Below, in pieces: positions 58,183 through 64,000 of a stretch of 64,000 nt of DNA. Origin of the DNA: Miscanthus floridulus. Its lineage: Eukaryota; Streptophyta; Magnoliopsida; Poales; Poaceae. A model generated the notes under the pieces. That model did no database searches, was not told the DNA's origin, and worked only from the letters and a program-made list of their open reading frames with translations. The stretch spans positions 53,441,633 through 53,505,632 of the forward strand of contig NC_089584.1 in assembly GCF_019320115.1 (NCBI RefSeq). The letters are read 5' to 3'. Every line of letters begins with the position of its first letter. The first letter of the stretch is position 1. A program made the position numbers and the translations under genes.

Positions 58183-58582
58183 TGATGAGGTACTGATGAG
58201 GACATGGCACCTTCGGATACGAACAATGATTATAAGGTGCGCTCATTCCTACATTTGCATAGTGGCTTTGGTTATAATTCACTTGGTTGCACATGTACAT
58301 GTCACTATTTGATTGTAGGTTCAAATGTGTTTCAAAATGGAAGTTCATCAAAGTTGAACTTTTGGTTCATCGGCAGCCCGACAGTGCCTCATTGGGTAGA
58401 CCATAACTCATCCATCCGGAGTGCGATCGAGGTCAATGAGCACTTGATGGAAAGCTTGTTTGATAAGCTTTCAAATAGATCTGGTTCCATCTCAATATCA
58501 CGTCGGCAAGGCCTCCAAATCACCAATATATTCTATCGCTACTTCTGGCGGGAGCTACATTGTCGTCATGGGCTTGTTAGAC
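58183..58582 (+). repeat. Inverted LTR-terminus copy at the left end of TR-GAG copy 2
   Basis: 58,194-58,582 is the reverse complement of 59,377-59,765 (both 389 bases) and of the end of the right LTR. It joins the normal LTR at the shared pentamer TAGAC (58,578-58,582). Before it, TGATGAGG plus TAC (58,183-58,193) duplicates the terminal octamer. The open frame on the + strand here is the shadow of the LTR sequence. Confidence 0.88.
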
Positions 58583-59765
58583 GGGGATCCCGATCTTCCA
58601 TCACGTTCAAGATAAACAACGATTTGTTCAGAGAGCGACACACCGATCCGGTTTCAGATCACAAAGACCCGAACCCTGCAACCTTAGCACCATGTCTCCT
58701 CTGGTTATCAACTGTGTCACAATCCGGTTGACCTCGCTAAGAAGGCTAATCTCTGCTACGAATCGAAGAACACAAGCAAGAACAAGATAAAAAGCAACTC
58801 AATTAAAGTGACAATTGCAGATGAAGGATTAAGCACTCTAAGTTGGGGTCTTGCAAACCGATAACGGCGACTGTTCAATGACAGATTGATCTAAAACAAA
58901 ACCCAAAACCTAATGTAGGTGGTGGCTACTGATTATATAGCCTAAGGGACGTCCAAGGATCCCTCTTCACGTCCTAAAGGTGTCCCAACACGTTACAAGG
59001 CCCAACGGCCCAAAAGACGACGATGCAGCGCCATGACAGATTCTGGACATCAACTTGTTTTGATGATTACCATTGATTCTGAAATAATTTTGATGTAGGA
59101 CCACTTCCATTGGTTTCCTTATGAAATTATCTTTCCATCCATATGTGGATCATCAAAAACGGAGTTCGGATGCGTCCTGGGCGTCCATTTTATTGTAGAC
59201 TGGTCCTGACAGCCGAGGCAGACTCGAACTCGGATTGGACTGTGCCTCTGGCTTGGCTTGGACGTCCTTGCTGGCCTCCTCAGGTGGTGGCCAAGGAGGA
59301 GGACGTCCAAGGCCATCTCTTAGGTGTTCTCTATCTTCTTGGGGCGTGCTCCAACTTGGGCCTAGGTCCCAAGGATGTCTAATAAGCCCATGACGACAGT
59401 GTAGCTCCCGCCAGAAATAGCGATAGAATATATTGGTGATTTGGAGGCCTTGTGGACATGATATTGAGATGGAACCAGATCTATTTGAAAGCTTATCAAA
59501 CAAGATTTCCATCAAGTGCTCATTGACCTCGATCGCACTCCGGATGGATGAGTTATGGCCTTCCCAATGAGGCACTGTCGGGCTGCCGACTAACCAAAAG
59601 TTCAACTTTGATGAACTTCCATTATGAAACACATTTGAACCTACAATCAAATAGTGACATGTACATGTGGAACCAAGTGAATTATAACCAAAGCCACTAT
59701 GCAAATGTAGGAACGAGCGCACCTTATAATCATTGTTCATATCCGAAGGTGCCATGTCCTCATCA
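58578..59765 (-). repeat. 3' LTR of TR-GAG copy 2
   Basis: It starts at TAGACGGGGATCCC, five bases short of the partner's TAATGTAGAC, and ends GCCATGTCCTCATCA. It is followed by TCCTCCCCTTCTT (complement of the polypurine tract). Compared with the 781-bp LTR of copy 1 it has an extra segment of ~400 bases near its end (about 59,290-59,750). Confidence 0.85.
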
Positions 59766-59775
59766 TCCTCCCCTT

Positions 59776-60852
59776 CTTGGCAACAAACCGTCCTCGGTTT
59801 GGGCTTAGCTGGTGGACAAGTTGTCGGTAGTAGCCAACATTGCTCCCCTTCTTGAAATTTAACCTGTTGCCTCATTACAAAACTTGGGGATTTTGACATG
59901 ACAACATTATCGCTATTGGTGCCCTCTAGTTGATCATATTTTTGCACAATGAAAGGAGATTTCAGAGTTGAACAAATATAGACACGATGCACCATATACT
60001 CTCCTTTACAATTATATTTGCCAATAAAATAATATGTACAAGTAGACAACCATGACAATTCAACACATTTAAGTTTCTCTTCTAAACTATTAAGAGCATA
60101 TAAAGTATCAAACTCAATATAACCCAAAGTATTTGTAGAATACAATAATTTCTTTTCTTTTTTTTGATAGCAATGGGAAGCAAACGTTTATGTTCAGCAT
60201 AAGTAATTGGTTCCAAAACATGGAAAACTGAAGCATCATCAACTAATTGATCTTTATCACAAGGAACATCAAGCAAATTATCATGGGACAAAGATAAATC
60301 AAGAGAGGGTTCCACTAACAATTGCTCTATGATAGCATGGTTTGTGGAAAAATTTAGTACATTAAGATAATTTTCACCTTCCGTGAGTGTAGCACCATGG
60401 GCATTACCTGTGTTCTCAGCAGGAGTAATAGGTGCATTGTGAAGTGATGGTTCTGAATTTGCATATAAGGTTGTGAGCTCCTCATTTTCTTCCATGTCAT
60501 CCTCTCACTTATATACATTATCCTGCAGAAGGTTAGTCATAGCAAGAGGAATAACAACAGACTCTTCCTCTAAATGGTGCACCTCATCATATGAAGTCAA
60601 AATAGGAGGTGGATTAACAAAGGTTTCTCGCATAAGGAGTTTCATATCATTCCAAGTTTGAGGTTTATTAGAAGGATCTAAAGACTCCCACCAAGATAAA
60701 GCAGAATGTCGCAAAACACTAGCTGCATTTTTTACCTTCCTCCTTGGACACATAAAGTGAGTAGCAAATATGTTATCTATGGCAATTTCCCACTCCATGT
60801 ACTCATCAGCACCTATACCATCATAAGTCGGTGGATACGAACAACCTATCAT
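59776..60852 (-). pseudogene. Gag-like ORF of TR-GAG copy 2
   Basis: Minus strand. The ATG at 60,852 gives MIGCSYPPTYDGIGADEYME, FMCPRRKVKNAASVLRHSAL and SWWESLDPSNKPQTWND, the same capsid-type gag as copy 1. It is interrupted by a TGA near 60,503 (where copy 1 has an Arg, so CGA to TGA) and by a frameshift in a T-rich run near 60,150 (TTTCTTTTCTTTTTTTTG). The C-terminal domain continues with CVELSWLSTCTYYFIGKYNC and QEGEQCWLLPTTCP. The frame then runs past the polypurine tract into the LTR. No pol motif is present. Confidence 0.8.
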
Positions 60853-61996
60853 TGTTAGAAGACAGCAAAAGACAATACAAAAATATTATCCCTATCAAAT
60901 GACTACGTGGTTGCAGTGGTGTCACTTTTGACAGCAAGTGGAAGCGTCTTACCAAGCTCTTACAAAGTTCTTACCAATGCAAGCAGTGGGCGGTACAACC
61001 GGCGGCTGGTTTATGATACCTGTGAGGCAGTGGTACCAAGATTGTAAGGACCTTTTTTCTGTACTGATCTGAAGTATATATGTGGAGCTTGGGAGGCACG
61101 AAAAAAAATATATATATGTGGCACACAAGTCAGTGACAGATAGCAATATTGAATAAATGTCCAGAGCACTTGTCCTAGCTGTTGGCCTATACGTGTTTCT
61201 ATCACCAGTTGTGATAAAGAAGAGAGGAAACAAGGATGAAAGGAAACAAGTATTAAAGGTAGCAACGGATATGAACAAGGCAAAAGATACCACAAACAAT
61301 AGAGCTATTGAGTGTTCCTTATGTGCTCCTTTTCGATATCTTCTATTCTCTTTTACTATTTTTTTCTTTTATTTTTTGTACAATCTTTTTTTTCTTGCTT
61401 TTGCTCTTTTGATATTTTTTCTCAGCAAGGAGCACACAAGAATAAACCACAAAAAAATTTGAGCTCAATTGAATAACAGATGTGGCCTATAGAAAATTAG
61501 AACTATGCTCTAAAAAGCATACCAAAACTTGTGGGCCCAGAAACTCAATTTTCCTAATCGAATTTTGCAAATCTAATTTTTTTTGAACCTAGCAACGCTG
61601 GGATGAAATAGATCTAAAATTTTCTGGCGTTCTCCGTAGATATAAAATTTTCCCCATTTCGAGTTCGGATGCAAAAGTTATGACAGTTTTAAGGAAGCTG
61701 CTCGAATCAACGTTTTAGTGGACACAAGATGCAAACCGATGGTGATACGGAATAGCGGTGGGTGGAGGGATCAACACAAACTAGAAAAGAACACAATCTA
61801 AACCAGCAACAAGACTTTGACCTAGGACACAAACTCAACAAAGCGGACTCTGAAACTGAATCATGCAAAGGCTATGGCGCGGATGGTTATAGGCTAGGAA
61901 ACAAATATGGCATTGGAATATGGGATAAAAGCAAAAAGACTCAAACTAAGGGTAAGATGCGAACTTGACGGTATACCTAAAGCTATGATTACCACT
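60853..61996. other. Leader and PBS of TR-GAG copy 2
   Basis: Homologous to 36,806-37,987 of copy 1; it shares GACTACGTGGTTGCAGTGGT near 60,900 and the GCGGACTCTGAA motif near 61,845. Next to the LTR the minus strand reads AGTGGTAATCATAGCT, a Met-type PBS with an inserted A and a changed base. No protein domain is seen; 61,330-61,430 is T-rich. Confidence 0.7.
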
Positions 61997-63188
61997 TAAT
62001 GTAGACGGGGATCCCAATCTTCCGTCAGGTTCAAGATAAACAACGATTTGTTCGGAGAGCAACACACCGATCCGGTTTCAGATCACAAAGACTCGAACCC
62101 TACAACCTTAGCACCACGTCTCCTCTGGTTATCAACCATGTCATAATCCGGTTGACCTCGCCAAGAAGGCTAATCCCTACTGTGAATCGAAGAACACAAG
62201 CAAGAACAAGATAAAAAGCAACTCAATTAAAGTGACAATTGTAGATGAATGATTAAGCACTCGAAGTTGGGGTCTTGTAAACCGATAACGGCAACTGTTC
62301 AATGACAGATTGATCTAAAACAAAACTCAAAACCTAATGTAGGTGGTGGCTACTGATTATATAGCCTAAGGGACGTCCAAGGATCCCTCTTCACGTCCTA
62401 AAGGTGTCCCAACACGTTACAAGGCCCAACGGCCCAAAAGACGACGACGCAGCGCCGTGACAGATTCTGGATGTCAACTTGTTTCGACGATTCCCATTGA
62501 TTCTTATGGAATTTTGATGTGGGACCATTTCCATTGGTTTCCTTATGAAATTATCTTTCCATCCATATGTGGATAATCAAAAACGGAGTTCGGATGTGTC
62601 CTGGGCGTCCGTTTTATTGCAGACTGGTCCTGACGGCCGAGGCAGACTCGAACTCGGATTGGACTAGGCCTCTGGCTTGGCTTGGACGTCCTTGCTGGCC
62701 TCCTAAGGTGGTGGCCAAGGAGGAGGACGTCCAAGGCCATCTCTTAGGTGTTCTCCATCTTCTTGGGGCGTGCTCCAACTTAGGTCTGGGTCCCAAGGAT
62801 GTCTAACAAGCCATGACGATAGTGTAGCTCCTGCCAAAAATAGCGATAGAATATATTGGTGATTTGGAGGCCTTGCTGACGTGATATTGAGATGGAACCA
62901 GATCTATTTGAAATCTTATCAAACAAGCTTTCCATCAAGTGCTCATTGACCTCGATCGCACTCCGGATGGATGAGTTATGGCCTTCCCAATGAGGCACTG
63001 TCGGGCTGCCGATGAACCGAAAGTTCAACTTTGATGAACTTCCATTATGAAACACATTTGAACCTACAATCAAATAGTGACATGTACATGTGAAACCAAG
63101 TGAATTATAACCAAAGCCACTATACAAATGTAGGAACAAGCGCACCTTATAATCATTGTTCGTATCCGAAGGTGCCATGTCCTCATCA
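61997..63188 (-). repeat. 5' LTR of TR-GAG copy 2
   Basis: 1,192 bp, TAATGTAGACGGGGATCC...TGTCCTCATCA on the + strand, followed by the GTGAT duplication. It matches 58,578-59,765 closely; open frames in it mirror those of the other LTR. Confidence 0.9.
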
Positions 63189-63193
63189 GTGAT

Positions 63194-63591
63194 AGTTTGG
63201 AGATGGTGGTATATCGATCCCAGGATCGAAACCTGGCTCTAGACGGGAATGGGGTGGAATGTGTGGGAATGGTGTTAAAACTTGACTATACTAATATATA
63301 CTTGATATGCTAATACATAGGAAACCCCAGCCTTATAGGTTCCTTTTGATTATATCCAACTTGCATCCAACTTACCCAAAGCATAGCTCATAAGGTGGGA
63401 GTGGCCAGTACAAATCGTACCGATAAATTTTGGCACACAGGTTCTGCTGAGGAGTATAGCTCTGAGGAGTTTGACGGTTGAGGGGTTCATTCCTATGCTC
63501 GAGTTTGGCGATCTTATCTTCAAGCTGTTCTGAATGAATGCTACTTTTGATTCCACCAATGCGGCGATGTAATAATTTATGTAATTCCACA
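63194..63591 (-). other. Possible coding remnant, leftmost part of the right-edge element
   Basis: On the minus strand a frame from ~63,590 reads MELHKLLHRRIGGIKSSIHS then EQLEDKIAKLEHRNEPLNRQ (coiled-coil-like) and ends at a stop after PPYELCFG near 63,372. A GGTAAGT right at that point could be a splice donor. It is in a different frame from the ORF at 63,592-63,885. No family is recognised. 63,194-63,350 shows nothing. Confidence 0.3.
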
Positions 63592-63885
63592 CTATTTGTA
63601 CTCTGATTTTATCGTTGTATGGATGTGGTATTCGACTAGAATTTGGGTAATATGATCTACAACGGTCTTATTACACTTCGACTTTGTGGATTTCCCTTCG
63701 TGGAAATCAGGTCGTTTCACTTGGGGAGGCTGTTCCTTCTCCTCCACGGGTGGCTCGGGTTCTTGCAGCTGCAAGTCCTTGAACTGATCGGCAATGAAGT
63801 CCAGGTTGCCAAAGGTGATCCTCCCGCCTGGCTGTATCTTCTTTGTGATGTTGTCGAAGTTGAAGATGATTCCCATCTGAAACAC
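63592..63885 (-). CDS. N-terminal gag-like ORF of a minus-oriented Tat-type element (partial or broken)
   Basis: The minus strand ATG at 63,885 begins MGIIFNFDNITKKIQPGGRI, followed by TFGNLDFIADQFKDLQLQEP, a proline/glutamate stretch and KRPDFHEGKSTKSKCNKTVV, ending at a stop after IHTTIKSEYK. It lies 24 bases past a PBS (63,909-63,926) and so occupies the position of the first ORF of an LTR element. I do not recognise the protein itself; position is the main argument. It may continue after a frameshift into 63,372-63,590. Confidence 0.5.
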   Translation of the reverse strand: MFQMGIIFNFDNITKKIQPGGRITFGNLDFIADQFKDLQLQEPEPPVEEKEQPPQVKRPDFHEGKSTKSKCNKTVVDHITQILVEYHIHTTIKSEYK

Positions 63886-63908
63886 AATACGAATCTATAC
63901 ATGAATGG

Positions 63909-63926
63909 CCCCTACCTGGTGCACCA
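63909..63926 (-). other. Primer binding site of the right-edge element
   Basis: The minus strand reads TGGTGCACCAGGTAGGGG, two bases inside an LTR whose + strand start is TGTCGG. Its second half is shared with the degraded PBS at 39,398-39,415, supporting a Tat-type assignment. Confidence 0.75.
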
Positions 63927-63928
63927 AT

Positions 63929-64000
63929 TGTCGGATGATTTAGCTCCAGCAATGCCTAGCAACGTGATCGCATATATGGAATCAGATGGAAACACACGAG
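63929..64000 (-). repeat. Start of a 5' LTR, cut by the window edge
   Basis: TGTCGGATGATTTAGCTCC begins right after the PBS. The LTR belongs to a minus-oriented element entering from the right. Only 72 bases are visible and they do not match the other LTRs. Confidence 0.6.

Larger units (their letters stand above)
58178..63193 (-). mobile_element. Gag-only LTR retrotransposon (TR-GAG type), copy 2, with inverted left terminus
   Basis: The body is 58,183-63,188. Perfect target duplications GTGAT lie at 58,178-58,182 and 63,189-63,193. LTRs are 58,578-59,765 and 61,997-63,188. It has a damaged Met-type PBS (61,981-61,996), a gag-like ORF and a polypurine tract, but no pol. The left end is abnormal: the last bases of the left LTR (TAATG) are missing and replaced by a 389-base inverted copy of the opposite LTR end, so both element ends read TGATGAGG inward. 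Related to copy 1 by gag and termini, but with longer (~1.19 kb) LTRs. Confidence 0.85.

Noticed and set aside
58204..58731. 175-codon + strand frame, possible gene
   Set aside because: It is the inverted LTR terminus joined to the LTR start; the same frame appears reversed in both LTRs (59,389-59,765 and 62,797-63,178).
1..64000. tRNA, rRNA or microRNA genes
   Set aside because: Scanning by eye found only primer-binding-site complements to tRNA ends (12,931, 37,972, 61,981, 63,909), no cloverleaf with A and B boxes and no rRNA-like conserved block; a tRNAscan or Infernal run would be decisive.

Overview
The window is repeat-dense plant nuclear DNA, most likely from a grass (Poaceae). It holds nested LTR retrotransposons of Ty3/gypsy type, gag-only derivatives, a Mutator-type element and a 100-base assembly gap. 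I see no convincing host gene, no rRNA or tRNA gene and no CRISPR array. The grass assignment is inferred from retroelement styles (Tat-lineage polyprotein with an antisense ORF, chromoviruses, gag-only elements with an initiator-Met primer site); the species cannot be read from the sequence.

Layout. (1) Positions 1-731 and 40,628-42,955 are arms of a large palindrome made of 3' UTR plus LTR of a chromovirus-like element. (2) A Tat-lineage element in minus orientation, 737-40,622 with flanking CTACG/CTACA, split that palindrome. Reading leftward from its 5' LTR (39,418-40,622) come the PBS, gag, PR, RT, RNase H and integrase (all broken), a vastly expanded 3' UTR, an antisense ORF on the + strand (3,082-4,936, with two apparent introns), and the 3' LTR (737-1,964). 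(3) The 3' UTR contains a tandem array, 13,750-28,508, of about 36 monomers in two size classes (about 364 and 546 bp) with higher-order repeats. (4) A chromovirus, 6,088-13,187 (target duplication GTTTC), sits inside that 3' UTR. (5) A gag-only LTR element, 34,728-38,768 (target duplication GTACC), interrupts the Tat gag.

To the right, 42,479-50,509 is a second palindrome of two long LTRs facing tail to tail. The inner side of the right LTR plus a chromodomain fragment is repeated in tandem at about 3.5 kb (47,516, 51,022 and 55,624). A Mutator-like element (54,425-55,509, 9-bp target duplication) sits in the second copy. The third copy runs into the 100-N gap (55,998-56,097). After the gap come LTR-like sequence with a cluster of TGACGTCA octamers, then a second gag-only element (58,183-63,188) whose left end carries an inverted copy of its own LTR terminus yet is flanked by a perfect GTGAT duplication. 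At the right edge is the 5' end of another minus-oriented element (PBS at 63,909-63,926).

Nothing here works as an intact gene set. Each polyprotein carries stops or frameshifts, and many stops look like C-to-T changes at CG or CHG sites, as expected for methylated, silenced repeats. By eye, LTR divergence orders the insertions: Tat oldest, gag-only element in gag intermediate, chromovirus youngest, in agreement with the nesting. The biologically most interesting parts are satellite birth in a retrotransposon 3' UTR and a retroelement that appears to have integrated with the same LTR terminus at both ends.
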